This document shows positions 33,240-45,230 of a stretch of 64,000 bases of DNA, piece after piece. The stretch's first letter is position 1. Every line of letters starts with the position of its first letter. The DNA comes from Fallopia convolvulus (Eukaryota > Streptophyta > Magnoliopsida > Caryophyllales > Polygonaceae): positions 21,002,200 through 21,066,199 of the forward strand of contig OZ024724.1 in assembly GCA_964016875.1 (NCBI GenBank), read 5' to 3'. The position numbers and the translations under genes are program-made. The notes beneath the pieces are model-generated. The model had not been told where the DNA came from. It ran no database searches and was given only the letters and a program-made list of their open reading frames with translations.

Positions 33240-34049
33240 ATGGCTTCGTCTTCGATTTCTGATGAGGAGGTTGTTGGTTCTTTTGCGAGGTCATATGACT
33301 CCAATGACCAGGCGAGCTTTTTCGCGGAGCATATTACCGAATCCGTGTCCAGTATCCCTCCAATCCTTAATAAGAGGATACCCATGACCCCGAATCTCTC
33401 GTGGGGGATCTATCTGCCCGAGGGGGCCCTGATAGCCTTAAGGCGGGAACACCTCGAGATGATTGCAAAGGATTTCCCTTGGCCAGAGGGGCTTGAGTTG
33501 GCACTTCCCGAAGGGGAGGGCTGCTCCTTGGCACTATACGAAAAGTGCGTGGTTGTACATTGGCCTAGTCTCCTGGCCGTCTTCAGGCTACCGCTAGCCT
33601 GACACATAGTTGATTTCTTGTGGGCAATCCACATCTGCCCCGCGCAAATGTTCCCCAACGCATGGAGGCTTCTATGCGCGTACACCATCCAAAGCCACGA
33701 GCTCAGAGAGGGACCAGACCTGGACGTTATGTCGAGCTTGTTCATGGCGAGGCGAGAACATGAATCCTTTCTCATCAACCTAAGTTTGCCCGGGCTAAAG
33801 ATCACCACTACCCCGTCAAACGTTGGTCAGTGGAAAGACAAATGGTTCTTGGTCTGGGACCACACCGGGAGGTATCTTAACTACCCCTCGGCCCCAAACA
33901 AATTTGTCCGTCCAAGGCGACGCAGAACGTCACCGAGCTCAAGGCTCGGTTCACACCGGTGCGTCAGGCACCGTACTGAGAGTACCTGGCTCAAGACAGG
34001 CTTGAGCGGGCCGGTCTGAGTCTCACCCCTCCACCCCGCGTGGGAGAAG
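33240..34049 (+). pseudogene. Accessory retroelement ORF, N-terminal half (Transposase_28-like, 'putative gypsy type transposon')
   Basis: Starts MASSSISDEEVVGSFARSYD and continues IPPILNKRIPMTPNLS, LRREHLEMIAKDFPWPEGLE, IHICPAQMFPNAWRLLCAYT and SNVGQWKDKWFLVWD, the order typical of the PF04195-type protein carried by Tat/Ogre-like gypsy elements. One in-frame TGA at 33600-33602 and a frameshift after PNKFVRPRRRR break it. In the shifted frame it ends PPRVGEEG at a GT donor-like site (34050), so an intron followed. The matching C-terminal half is on the other strand at 36763-37922. Confidence 0.7.
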
Positions 34050-34290
34050 AGGGTACTTATCTTTTCCCCTTGCTCTTACGATGCTTATTATTCTATTTTT
34101 GTCTTGGACTATGCATAGCAGCCCCGAACCTCGCTTGGTTAGTGATGATCACGAGCTTGCTTAGATCACACAACTTTGATTGTTTGCGATGATCACGAGC
34201 CTCACTCGGATCATGCACTCTTTGATTGTTTGCGAGGTGTAGGAAATCGCATGATGGTGGAAAGAAAGCTCTTGCGGAGTGTAATCAGCG
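34050..34290. repeat. Two 44-bp units inverted relative to the 45-bp array at 36004
   Basis: Units starting gatcacgagc at 34147 and 34191, with gcctcactcggatcatgcac in the second, are the reverse complement of the gatccgag.gaggctcgtgatc core of the downstream minisatellite. The start of the region is intron-like sequence. Confidence 0.7.
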
Positions 34291-34339
34291 AGGTTCTCTC
34301 CGTCACACTCGAGGACTGGAGGGTTCCCATCACGGGATA

Positions 34340-35531
34340 TGAATAGAGCGGCGTCCTCCCTGAAGACCTCGCAGAGGCTAGAAAGCTCAAAATATAGGCA
34401 GCCCGCTACTGTGTCATCGACGGTCGGCTCTATCGTCGGGGCTTCGCAGAACCCAACTTTCTATGTGTGCCAACCGAGGCCGCAGAACACATCCTGTTTA
34501 AGGCACATGAAGGGGTCTGTGGTGGCCACCCCTGATGGCGCGCCTTGTCACATAAAATCGCCCATTTGGGCTAATTCTGGCCCACCCTCAGGCAGGACGT
34601 GAGGGCCTACGTCCAGAAGTGTGACAGGTGCCAAAAGCACGGGAACCTCCAGCACGCCCCGACATCATGCTTCGCTCGATCCATGCACCTTGCCCCTTTG
34701 CAATTTGGGGGATGGACATCCTAGGGTCATTCTCCAAGGTCGTTGGCCAGGTGCAGTACATACTGGTAATCGTCGACTATTTCACGAAGTGGGTCGAGGC
34801 AAAGGCAATGGCAAAGAATCATAGGGACAAAGGTCTGCAACTTCCTATAGAAAAACCTCGTGTGTCGCTTTGGGGTCCCCATGACCATCATGACTGACCA
34901 TGGCCCCTAATTTGACTGCGAGGAAACTCGGACCTTTTGCTCCGAGCTTGGTATAACCCTCACATTCTCCTTTGTGGCCCACCCCCAGTCCAACGGCCAG
35001 GTGGAGAATGTCAACGCCCGTATCATGTCCGATCTTAAGAAGCGCCTGGGCATAGCGCAAGGTCACTGGGAGGAGCCTCTCCCGCTCGTCCTATGGACAT
35101 ACCGAACAACCGCATGTTACGCCACACGATAAACACCTTTTGCTCTAACCTACGGGGCAGACGCGCCGGTTCCCGTAGAAACCTTAGTCCCTTCGGCAAG
35201 GGTCTCTGACTTCGACGAAAAAGAGAACGAGGCCAACCTCAAGGTAAAATTGTTGTTCAGGGACGAACTTCGCGAGATCGCAGTACTGCGCTCCAAAGAA
35301 TACAAATGACGTGTGGAAGTGTATCACGACAAGAAGGTTAGGCCCCGAGTTTTGGTCACGGGTTGTCTCGTTTTGAGGCGTACCGAGGGTGGAAAACTGG
35401 ATCCGAATTGGGAGGGTCCGTACCTCGTCGGAGAAGAAGTCGCGCCTGGGGCTTTCAAACTCAAAGATAGCGAGGGGCGCACTCTTAGCAAAACATGGAA
35501 TATCGCTCGGCTCAAAATATATTACATTTAA
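34340..35531 (+). pseudogene. Tat/Ogre-like Ty3/gypsy integrase, degenerate
   Basis: Across three frames it reads ARYCVIDGRLYRRGF, a zinc-binding HH-CC region with VQKCDRCQKHGN, the core FAIWGMDILGSF and YILVIVDYFTKWVEA (first catalytic Asp), MTDHGP (second), HPQSNGQVENVN (Glu), and a C-terminal GKLDPNWEGPYLVGEEVAPG to NIARLKIYYI. Several stops and frameshifts interrupt it, e.g. after HEGVCGGHP and at 35308-35310. RT, RNase H and protease are absent between the accessory ORF and this piece, so the element carries a large internal deletion. Confidence 0.88.
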
Positions 35532-35632
35532 ACTCTCACCGTTTTTAAAATTTTTGGGAATAAAGGGTTACACAATGTTTTCCAAATATTATCTCAAATG
35601 TGAAAACCTTGTTGCACGGGCACGGTCTGCGA

Positions 35633-35995
35633 AATTCCACCCCTCGCTCCCTGCTTGGGGTTGGAGATTCTAGATTTTAAGCGTTCAATTCCACCCCTTG
35701 CTTCCCGCTTGGGGTTGAAGATCCTCGATTTTAAGTGTTCAATTCAACCTCTCGCTCCCCGCTTGGGGTTGGAGATTCTCTATTTTAAGCGTTCAATTCC
35801 ACCCCTTGCTTCCCGCTTGGGGTTGGAGATCCTCGATTTTAAGTGTTCAATTCCACCCCTCGCTTCTCGCTTGGGGTTGGAGATTCTCGTATTAAAGTGC
35901 TCAATTCCACCCCTCGCTTCCCGCTTGGGGTTGGAGATTCTCGGTTTTAAGTGCAAGATCCACCCCTCGCTTCCCGCTTGGGGTTGGAGACAACC
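35633..35995. repeat. 54-bp minisatellite, 7 copies
   Basis: Unit aattccacccctcgcttccc + gcttggggttggagattctc + gattttaagtgttc, seven copies with point changes. The period is a multiple of 3, so both strands stay open (plus: LEILDFKCSIPPLASRLG; minus: REARGGIEHLKSRISNPK), which makes false ORFs. Confidence 0.95.
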
Positions 35996-36003
35996 GAAAC
36001 AAT

Positions 36004-36265
36004 CATGCACGATTCGAGCGAGGCTCGTGATTGCTGCATATAATCTATCATGCGCAATCCGAGAAAAGCTCGTGATCGCTGCATATAATCTACCATGCGC
36101 GATTTGAGTGAGGCTCGTGATCGTTGCATATAATCTATCATGCGCGATCCGAGCGAGGCTCGTGATCGCTGCATATAATCAATCATATGAGATTCAGGCG
36201 ATGATCGTGATCGCCGTGAAAAATCTATCGTGCGTGAGCCCAGCATAGCTCAGGATCACGACACA
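36004..36265. repeat. 45-bp minisatellite, about 6 copies
   Basis: Unit catgcgcgatccgagcgagg + ctcgtgatcgctgcatataa + tctat; the last two copies are more diverged. The core gatccgagcgaggctcgtgatc is close to self-complementary. It directly follows the 54-bp array. Confidence 0.93.
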
Positions 36266-36762
36266 ATTAAAAAATAAGGGACCCGATGTGGCCCGAGCAG
36301 TCCACAAGTATTGCGGCACTCGGGCCATGGGGTTGGATCGGGATATAATGAGCCCTTGGAAAACACGCAACACAACCACAAGCAAAAGAAGGAAAGAAAA
36401 TTGCATAAAATAAGGCCGTGAAGGCCGACGTGTCATAATTATAGACCCCAGCGGGGCCACCAAGTGCTTGAAACAAAAACAAAAATAAAAAATTACAAAG
36501 ACCAACACCCTTCACTCATTTTGTATGTTGGCGGCGGGATCCATGGGGACTTGGCGAAGAGGTTAGGCAATGATCCCCTTGAGGTCGGGGGTGGGCGCAT
36601 CTGTCGCAGGGTTGGCGCCACCGAGAGCGGGGTCCAAGTCTCACTGGACTGCGGGGCCTGTGGCAGGCGCCTCGGTGCTTTCACTTGGCGCATCTTCGCC
36701 CTCGTTGTCGAGGAAGAACTCGCATTCTCCCTCGGGCTCTGCCCCGGTTTCCTCCCCCATGG
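36266..36762. other. Non-coding stretch, probably 3' region of the minus-strand ORF
   Basis: No domain seen. Acidic-looking translation on the minus strand near 36690-36760 (EETGAEPEGECEF) may be the former continuation of the coiled-coil ORF past its present stop. Confidence 0.4.
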
Positions 36763-37922
36763 TTAGCCCATAGTTGGGGATAAAGAAGGCGATGCGAGGT
36801 CGATGTGCCCATACTTCGCCACCACCTGCTTTACCCCCACGCGAATGGCCTGTCGGTACATCCTATCAACACTGCTCAACAATTGTTCTTGGTACTCAGT
36901 GGAATTCACGTTCTTGGACCCCGCAGCCTCCACCTCTTCATTAAGCTCTTTGATGCGGTGGTGGAGGCTTTTGTTCTCCTCCTCGACTTTCCGGAGCTGC
37001 GACTCTTTCTCCATAAAAAAGTTATGCTCCGCGGAAATTTTGGTTCGGAGCTCCTCGACCTCGGCTCGTAGGTCCCCAACCAGGGCCTTTGCCTTCGCCT
37101 CCTCCTCCTTAGCCTTCGCCTCCCCCTCCTTTTCCTTTGCCTCCCCATCCTTGGCCTTGGCTGCTGCCTTGGCCTCATCCGCCGCCACGATCTCCGCGGC
37201 CCGAGTCCGCCTCACGGCCTCTGTGAGGTCCTTCTCCTTCTTCGCACACTCCTTTGTGTGAGTCTTGAGCGCCGCCTCCATCTTATCATATTCTTATGGA
37301 GGAGGTTGATGCGGCTATAGTTGTAGTTCTCGAAGAAGTTGTGCTGGAAAATCAAAAGTACATCAAGGGAGAACAAGCATGAAACTAGCGAGAAAAGCTT
37401 GCAAAAAATAAGCAAGACATATCATCGCCGAGCAACGGAGGGCCTCGTCATTGAGGGCTTCCTCGAAGAGATTGTTCGCCCACACAATCTCCTCTTTCCA
37501 GTCGTCCTTGTTCTAGTTCTTGAGTGCGCCTTGGGACGGCCTGGGGCAGTGAAACATTTCGGGCTCAGGACGATCTCCTTCCTCGAGGAATCGCGTTGGC
37601 CGTCTCCCTTGTGCTTCTTCCTTTTTTCTTTGCGGGGCGATGCCTCCGCATCCTTTTGTTTGGACCCGGCCCCATCGTCGGATCCTCGGGGAGCATGGGA
37701 GGACGCTCTGGTAGTGTCTCCCTTGGGTGGTCCGCCCTCAACAATCTTAACCCATGCGACCTTCCAAGGGGTTGTCGCCTTCGGAAGCGAGGTTGGCGGC
37801 TTCGCCGAGGAGGTTGGCGCCTTTACCACAGGGCCCTTCGGTGTCCGAGAGGTCTGCGCGGCGGAGACCGCATGCTTCATCCCTTGCGCCCTCGAGGCTA
37901 GAGCGTTGAAGAGATCCACTAC
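36763..37922 (-). pseudogene. Accessory retroelement ORF, C-terminal half (coiled coil), antisense to the integrase
   Basis: The first exon starts after a TTTTTTGTAG acceptor: VDLFNALASRAQGMKHAV, then a Lys/Arg-rich region (PRKEKRKKHKG) and, in a shifted frame, DWKEEIVWANNLFEEALND. After a short intron it reads HNFFENYNYSRINLLHK, another 1-bp shift, then a 172-residue coiled coil beginning MEAALKTHTKECAKKEKD with Ala/Lys/Glu-rich heptads and ending AKYGHIDLASPSLSPTMG. Extra ORFs between pol and the 3' LTR, some antisense, are known from plant Tat-lineage elements. No function is established. Confidence 0.6.
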
Positions 37923-37975
37923 AAAAAATAAAAAGCAAGTTAGATAAAAGGGATAGAAAGCTCTCGCGTACTTAT

Positions 37976-39185
37976 AATTAGATTCGACCCAACCTAATTT
38001 AAATATTTTAATTTCAATCTATAACATTTTCCAAAACATATTTGATTTTAATTTATAAAAAAAAAGCTTTCGCTCTAAAAATAATGAGAACAATATTCCA
38101 GTTTGATAAATTATATATCTACGGTCTATTATATATTATTATGTTAACTAATAGTATTCAGTAACAATATGAAGCCAAATGATAATTTATATTATGTTGG
38201 TAATAAAACGAAATGTCAATTGGGCAATTTCCATCACTAATTGACTCTCAAATGACCATGTCAATTTTTTATTGCTATGTTTGTTCCTTAATAGTTAATA
38301 CCATAACTATCTTTAAAAAAAACAATTTCAATTGGTAATTTGCGAAATTTGGGCCCAATAGGTTTTTTAAGAAAATTTTGGCCAAGCAGGTGTTATTAGA
38401 GGAGATTGGAATTTAATTTGGGTCTAATTTTTTAAAAATAAATGAAAAGAATTTGTCCCAGACGACTGAATGCACAAGGAGCACTGTCATCTTCCTCCTT
38501 TCAATTAGGTCTGCTGCGCAGGTCAAGAAAACAGAATCTTTTTCTTCTTCTTCTCTCTTTTCGCTCTCTCATCTATCTTCTTCCTCTCTAGTTCTTCCGC
38601 CTCTGTCTCCTTTTAATTTTATTTTGTTCGTACAATTTCCTTTTCTTTTTCCTTTTTTCTTGTTTTCTCCTTCTCAATATTATGAAATCTCTTTTAAACT
38701 TCTAAAATCTCGTTTGATTTCATCCTCTTTCAAAGTTCATGATTCCAGATCTGCTATTTTGACCTTTTATTTTTCTTCGTTGACAACGTTTTTCTTGAAC
38801 CTTGGCCTTTGGTCTTAGAAAAATTCAATAAAAAATATATGTTATATCATGGGTGAAATCTAAAAGGGCCAATGATTCTCTCCCTCCAAATCCTAGTGTC
38901 CAACACTCACATTAATTAAATGGCCTTTAGGCTATTTTTTGGCATTAATTTTTATTTAATTATAGGCCAATATGCATTTATTAATATATGTGCAAATGTG
39001 TAAGTGTCGATATCGAGCTAAAAGCTCGATTTGCCTAATACATTGTCGTTATTTTTATGGTTTCTTTTCTTCCAATTCATGTGTGACAAATCTACACAAA
39101 GAATATCATATATAGTTATTTACCATCAAATGTGCTACCTGGCTATAAAACTTAATCCAAGTCAATGAGGCTGGATGTGTAGGTT
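37976..39185. other. AT-rich region without recognisable genes
   Basis: Low-complexity pyrimidine-rich stretch at 38490-38820 and AT-rich DNA on both sides. No LTR copy matching LTR-A or LTR-B was found here, so the gypsy remnant has no visible 3' LTR. Confidence 0.45.
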
Positions 39186-39252
39186 TTTTTAGGGTAAATA
39201 GGAAGTTATATTATGTCAAGACCTGCCAAATCTGTGAGAGATTGAGGGACAT

Positions 39253-39994
39253 TTACAACATCAAACATTTATATAGACCCATTAGCTGGAACAAGTCTTG
39301 CATCACACGATTTCTTAGCCTTCTAATATGTTTAAAAGAAATATAAGTAAGAGAACAACACAAAGAAAAAGGAGTTGAAGAAATAAGGTTCTGGAATAAA
39401 CACAAAGAGTCAGATTCAGCAAGAACAACAACATCAACAACACTATAAACATAAGACAACCCAAAAAACATAGCAAAAGCCTCAACAACATCATGAGTAC
39501 TTGAAATCCTCTTAACAATAACTCGAATAATCTGACCATGAGAATCATGACATACCACTTGAACCCACCATGCCATCCTCAAAAAATGGCCACATTGGTA
39601 TTCATTTTTAAAGTACCAGTAGGCGAAAGCAACCACATATAGTCAGAATTCTGCACTGTGGGAATAGCCAATCTCCGACTTGAAGCTGAGAGCAGTCACG
39701 AACTAAATTAATTGTGTATTCCCGAATGACCAGGGAATTCAAATGCAAGCCTTCAAAAACCATTTTATTTCTACAAAACCAGGCAACCCAACTAAGAAAT
39801 AAGAATTCCTTAAGAGCACCTAAACCTCGAGTACTAGTGAGTGCTCGAATAGCTTTTGGAAAGGATGGAAATGATTGAGTAACAATCCAAGACCGAATAT
39901 CAGCCCCATCCCACACTAAAGCCACTTCAAGACAACCAATGATTGCATGAAGAGTCGTTTCCTCAAACAAACCACATCGATCACATAACGACAA
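39253..39994 (-). pseudogene. LINE-C zf-RVT and RNase H-like fragments
   Basis: MSLCDRCGLFEETTLHAIIG is the C..C....E...H...C zinc-binding block, followed by LSWVAWFCRNKMVFEG. After a frame change AWWVQVVCHDSHGQIIRVIV and EAFAMFFGLSYV resemble the RNase H start (W....D..G.......AE..A...GL). Confidence 0.7.
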
Positions 39995-40243
39995 ATCAAT
40001 AATATATGCCTTCTAAAAAGATTAGCCTTCACCCAAAGAGCTCTAGAACATGCACTCCAAGCAAAATGACGCATCTTATGGGCCAGATTTGTAGTCCAAA
40101 GAAGTCTCTAAACATCAACAATAGGACCTTTCAAAGGAAAATGTCAATCGAATAAATGTCCTGAACAACCTATCCAATATGCAGATTTAACTGTGAAACA
40201 ACCATCACTTGTTGGCCACCAAATCCAAGAATCACAAGGTTTT

Positions 40244-40456
40244 CTAAAATTCTTGGCTCACATCTGGCTTTGAAAATTCTTGGCTCACATCAACAATATT
40301 CCAAGAATTAAGATCAGAAAGTATATAATCAACGACACAATCCTGATCAGGAATATGTTGAGGCGTTGAGAAAGGAAGTCGAAAATGAGTCGAGTCGAGA
40401 ATCCAAGCATCGTGAAAAGGGTGAACTGAAACACCATTACCAACCCTCAATCCCAA
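40244..40456 (-). pseudogene. LINE-C ORF2 segment after the RT
   Basis: GLRVGNGVSVHPFHDAWI matches the 'w.vGnG..i....D.W' block following RT in plant LINEs. A short segment (SKPDVSQEF/VDVSQEF) is duplicated at its end. Confidence 0.65.
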
Positions 40457-40843
40457 CCCTTCAAAAAAAGTGACTTAGATCCCCAAAAGCTTCGCCATGT
40501 ATAGCTAGAAAGATAGCCAAGACGAGCATTAAGAACTGAACCTCTTTGAAAATACCGTGCCTTGAAGACTTTGCACACAAAAGCGTCTTGATTATGAAGC
40601 AACCTCTAGATTTGTTTAGCTAAGAAAGCTTGATTAAAAATCATTAAATACGGAAAGCGAACCCCGCCTAATCGTTTAGGGAGACACAAATCCTCCCAAC
40701 GTTCCAATGCAAAGACCTTCTTTGATTAGACACACTCCACCAAAACTTCAGAAACAAATTGTGGATATCATCAATCAATGAATCAGGCAGCCTAAAAATG
40801 GACATCATATAAGATGTGATTCTCTACAACATAGCTTTGATAA

Positions 40844-41504
40844 TCACTTCTTTACCAGGACGAGACAAAAGATTACCTTGAAAGCCTTGCATCTTTTTCC
40901 AAATACGATCTTCAATACTTTGGTACTTCTATACTTTTTGAACGACCAATAATAGTGGGCAACCCCAGGTACTTGGCATGGTCCTCCACATGAGTAACAC
41001 CCAAGAACTGAGCTATACTCTCTTTCTCTTGAAGAGTAGCTAGTTCCTAAAAAAGGAAATCTCAGACTTATCGTAGTTAATTTTCTGGCCACTAGCTCTT
41101 TCATATAAGCTGAACACATCAGTCATCTTAGAGCCTTCATAGAGATTCGCCCTTGCAAAAACAAGAATGTCGTCAACAAATAAGAGATGTGAAGCAAAAA
41201 GTGCCCAATTACAAATCTCGATGCCATGAAGATTGTTTGCGACAGTTTGTTGTTGAATTGAAGTAGAAAACACCTCAGCACAAACTATAAACAAGTAGGG
41301 AGAAATTGGGTCCCCTTGTCAAAGACCACGAGAAGGCACAACACACCCCTGAATTTGACCATTCACCTTAAAACTAAACAACGTACTCCGAAAACATTCC
41401 ATAATTTTATCCACCCAACGAGAATCAAAACCAAACTTGAGCATCACTTGACACAAAAAAAACCCACTCCACTCTAGCAGGAGCAGATAATTTTTCAATG
41501 TCAC
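40844..41504 (-). pseudogene. LINE-C reverse transcriptase fragments
   Basis: Translation gives MLKFGFDSRWVDKIMECFRS, VNGQIQGCVVPSRGL, then in another frame MFIVCAEVFSTSIQQQ and HLLFVDDILVFARANLYEGS (catalytic box FVDD instead of FADD) and YERASGQKINYDKSEISFF. Confidence 0.8.
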
Positions 41505-44238
41505 CGAATTAAAGCCAAAACAAATAGACTAAATGCAGTCATCACACGGGTCAAAGCCAATGAATCATTCATTCACTTGTAAAGCTGCTTGAATCTCTTG
41601 CAAGCTTCCAAGATGTTGTCTCATTGGCCAAAGGCACTCGCCCTAATAAAGCCTTCTCCTCCGGGTCCGTACCTAGTTCCAAGCATCATCACCACATGGG
41701 TCTTCTCAAGAATCTCAACAAACACATCCCAAGAACTTTGTCCAGGGAAGTGGACCCACACGTACGGGGCATTCTTCCCTCCGTATACTTTGAAACCAAG
41801 AGACTTGAACATATCAACTATGATGTCGGTGTTTTCTTTGTAGAAGCCAATTACTTGCTTCATCTCCTTCAAAACACAAATTTGAGTGATGCAACGAGGC
41901 TCCATATTTATACTTGTTATATCAAACATTCTTTTTAAATGCAACTATTTAGAACCAAACAATGTGATTATAATTGGATCATCCAAGAAAAATGTTTTAC
42001 AAGAGATTTCTTGTTGCGTCTTTTCAAGTTTCATCTTCGGGCGTTAACCGGTAAAAAATGTATATTACATCTAATGACATACCTTCATGCCTTGAGGTGA
42101 AAGACAAGCAAGACCGCCAAATTGTCCGATGTTAGATGCACATTTAAAACATGTGCAAACAATACGGTTGAAGTCCATATTAACAAGGTCACCATCTGAG
42201 AATAGAAGTTGTCCACCCTAGACGAACACCAGTGAACCTTGCATACTTGGAGAATGAGGCTGTTTCAATTGCAACCTGCAATAATAATGATAAAAATCAA
42301 AATCAGACCGTTTTGTATAAAAGGGTAGTGCTAGCTAGAAACCAGTCTAAAACAAGAATAATCTACATAAAGTCACATGTAAATCCACAAAAGAAAGTTG
42401 TTTAGCACCAGGACACATCATGTTACAAATGAGATGCTCTATGAGAATATGATACGGAATGGAGTCGAATTATAGGCAGCCGTGAGATACCTCTTTAGCA
42501 CCAGGAATTTCAAAGATGGAGCAGGGGTTGCCATCTGATGTACATGGCATATGCAGAATCATATACAATGATTGATCCATTGTCCTTGGCAAACTGCACC
42601 AATTTGGTCAATTGTTTTCTTGAAGCAATAACACCAATAGGATTGTTTGGAGAGCAGAAGAAAATGATGTTCGTCTTTCCAACAGTTGATAAGTCTGGAA
42701 AGAAACCATTCTCTGAAGTACATATCATGTACTCAATTTTCCCATACTTTTCAGCATCCTTCTGGTACAATGCAGTCTGCCCCATGATAACACTCAAGTC
42801 TACGTAAGCCTGCAATAATAAAAAGAACACTTCACACACAAATAGGACTCATAGTTATCGATTTGAGAAAAAGTGAGAAACTAAAGCTGCAAAGACAAGA
42901 AAATGTTTTCAATAATTCCAATCCAATGAAAGCAGTCAATGTTTTGAAATATAATAACATCCAATTTCTTAAGGATAATGGATCTTGAATAGCCATTGTA
43001 ACTTGGGAACCAAATAACATCTATCCAAACACAAACAACAATGATCAAAAAACATATTCGTCGATAAATAAATGATTAAACAATGAGCAAACTTATTAAC
43101 TATTCTCTCTATATGTATATTTTGCAAGATAAAATTTGTTACAACTGATTGTGATGAAACCTATAATTTTTCCATAAGCCACCTATACATCTGGAGGCAT
43201 GCTATATTAAAACTGAATGTATATGAACTTAGCATCAATAGTTCAGTACTTATACCAACTTCAAGTCTGGATATGTCACATTTTGCTCCATCTGATACAA
43301 ATATATCTCCTTCATCAATGCCAAGGTTGCCATAAAATGTGGAAGCAATTGCTGCTCTCAGTAGCTACACAACCAAATTTATTCACTAAGATTTACATAA
43401 GAATAGTAAAAGAAAATATGATAGACATAGAAGTTAGAAGTTAGTACACTACCCGCATAATAAAGAAAATATATATGCTAGTAAATTAAGGCTCAACTCC
43501 TAGCCAAAAGCTAGTCATATAAGTAAAGCATAACACATTATAATTACAGCTACTTGGAAACAAATAAACTACCAGAAGTAAATCAAAGAAATAAGAATAT
43601 ACAATCTAATCAAAGAGATTCCTATCAGCAAATCAATTGTATGTCAAGTCCATTTACACCCAAAAGCTTATTCTCTGCCAAAAGTAAGTACTAATACCAT
43701 TCACCCATTCCCTAAGATTTCCATAAGAACAGCAAAAGGAGGTATTAATTTCAAGAAGCGTCTTTTAGAAGATCATACATAGAAGCTAAAAACCAGTACA
43801 CTAATCACAAAATAAAGAGATGAGATGTTCTCATATGATTATGAAGTTCAACTCCTAGCCAGTAGCTAGCAATACAAGTGAACACACCACAACTAACTAT
43901 TTGGAAGCAATAAAGACAAAAAGTAAATCACAAAAATAAGAACCATCAAAGAAATCGCTTTTACTAAATTTCTTTACTTCAAGATTAATTACATCCATGT
44001 TCTCTATCCAAACAAAGTATTGATACCAACTAACCATTTCCTTTGACTTAATTCAAAGTTTATCTGCCTTTAACTTCAAACCCTTTCAACAATTCAACTA
44101 GAAAGTCACATAATCACATTCTTATGCATATACTAGAAGACATTTTTTTAAATACGTACACATAACGATTTGTTTTGAGGAGAGCTATATCACTCCTCAA
44201 ATCACGGAATCGGCCTTTCAATCATACCAGATTTTTAA

Positions 44239-44247
44239 AAGAATCTA
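44239..44247. repeat. Target-site duplication of the MULE-like element, left
   Basis: AAGAATCTA, identical to 45231-45239. Confidence 0.88.
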
Positions 44248-45230
44248 GGGAAATTCCGGTACCCCTAAGTTTTTTGCTTTTTCGATTGGTGCCCGAGAAA
44301 AATAGTATTCCGAGATCTACCCTGAACTTTGTTAAAAGTTTGGTCTTTACCCTTAATTAGGATTTTTGTTAGATTATCCGTTTGTTTTCATCCATTGAGT
44401 GAATGGGTCGTCGTTCCTGTTTTGAAAATCCCCTTCTCCCAAATTCAATCTCAGTCACTCGTCCACCGCTCGCCTTCTCCCACCATGTCAACGGAGAATT
44501 AGGTTTTTTGAGATTGGTGGTCGGCGGCCGAGATTTGGCCTTGTGGCGTCTGACGGCTTGTGTGCAGAGAAGATCTAGCCTAGTGGTGTTCGAGGGCCCG
44601 CCGCCCGCCTGGCTTGCTTCGTCTTTTGTCGGAAATTTAGGATTGCTTCATCAATGTGTGTTTTTCAGATTTGGACTCTGCGTAATCTTCTCACGAGCTC
44701 AACCGGGAAGCGACAAGTCGAGGAAGATGGATGTTGATGGCAATGGAATCCTTAACTTCTTGGTGCAGGCGGCATTTCTTTCCCACGAGCCCCTTGCCAA
44801 CAAAGATCTTCCATTGTCAACTTTGATGGCAGTAAAGCAATTTACATAGAAAAGAATGATTTTGATGTTTGAGTATATAGTCCGATTGGGTTTTTCTTCT
44901 TCCGTCTTCCTCTACTTTCTTATAAAAAAAGAGATGAAATTATTTTTATTTTATTTATTTATCAGATTGGAATAAAAAATACTTGTGCAATTAAGTTGGG
45001 ATTGACTGAAATTTTATTTTTGATTTTCTGTAAAATGAACTTGGGATTTATGACACTGAATTTTTTTTAATTATAATTCTAACGGAAGTTGATGGTAATG
45101 GAAGGAAAAACTAAATTAGGGGTACAGACCGAACTTATAACAAAGTTCAGGGGTATATCTTGGAATACTTTTTTTTTCTAGGCACTTAGTGGAAAAGTAA
45201 AAACCTTAGGGATACCAGACGGAATTTTCC
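44248..45230. mobile_element. MULE-like non-autonomous transposon (983 bp) with 9-bp TSD
   Basis: Imperfect terminal inverted repeats of about 120-130 bp: left GGGAAATTCCGGTACCCCTA, right (reverse complement) GGAAAATTCCGTCTGGTATC. Both arms share sequence of the type tattccgagatctaccctga / tattccaagatatacccctg. Flanked by AAGAATCTA at 44239-44247 and 45231-45239. A 9-bp duplication with long inverted repeats beginning with G is the Mutator pattern. No transposase. It lies in the intron between pseudogene exons 5 and 6. Confidence 0.88.
44403..44849 (+). other. 149-codon-class ORF inside the MULE-like element, unknown
   Basis: Open for 148 residues from MGRRSCFENPLLPNSISVTR. The inner part is more GC-rich than the surrounding intron, as in MULEs that have captured host sequence, but no family is recognised and no intron or start context argues for a gene. 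Confidence 0.3.

Larger units (their letters stand above)
39190..41560 (-). mobile_element. LINE-C: decayed, 5'-truncated L1-type retrotransposon
   Basis: Minus-strand order RT (41504 to 40844), intervening ORF2 part (40456 to 40244), zinc-binding/RNase H part (39994 to 39253). Stops and shifts are frequent. The RT starts within its palm, so the 5' half is missing. It lies immediately downstream of the aminotransferase pseudogene end (41573). Confidence 0.82.

Noticed and set aside
32672..33387. Open frames overlapping the start of the accessory ORF on both strands
   Set aside because: They are shadows of the LTR-B leader and of the Transposase_28-like frame; no domain in them.
35655..36107. 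150-codon repetitive protein (LEILDFKCSIPPLASRLG repeats)
   Set aside because: It is the translation of a 54-bp minisatellite whose period is divisible by three; the other strand is equally open.
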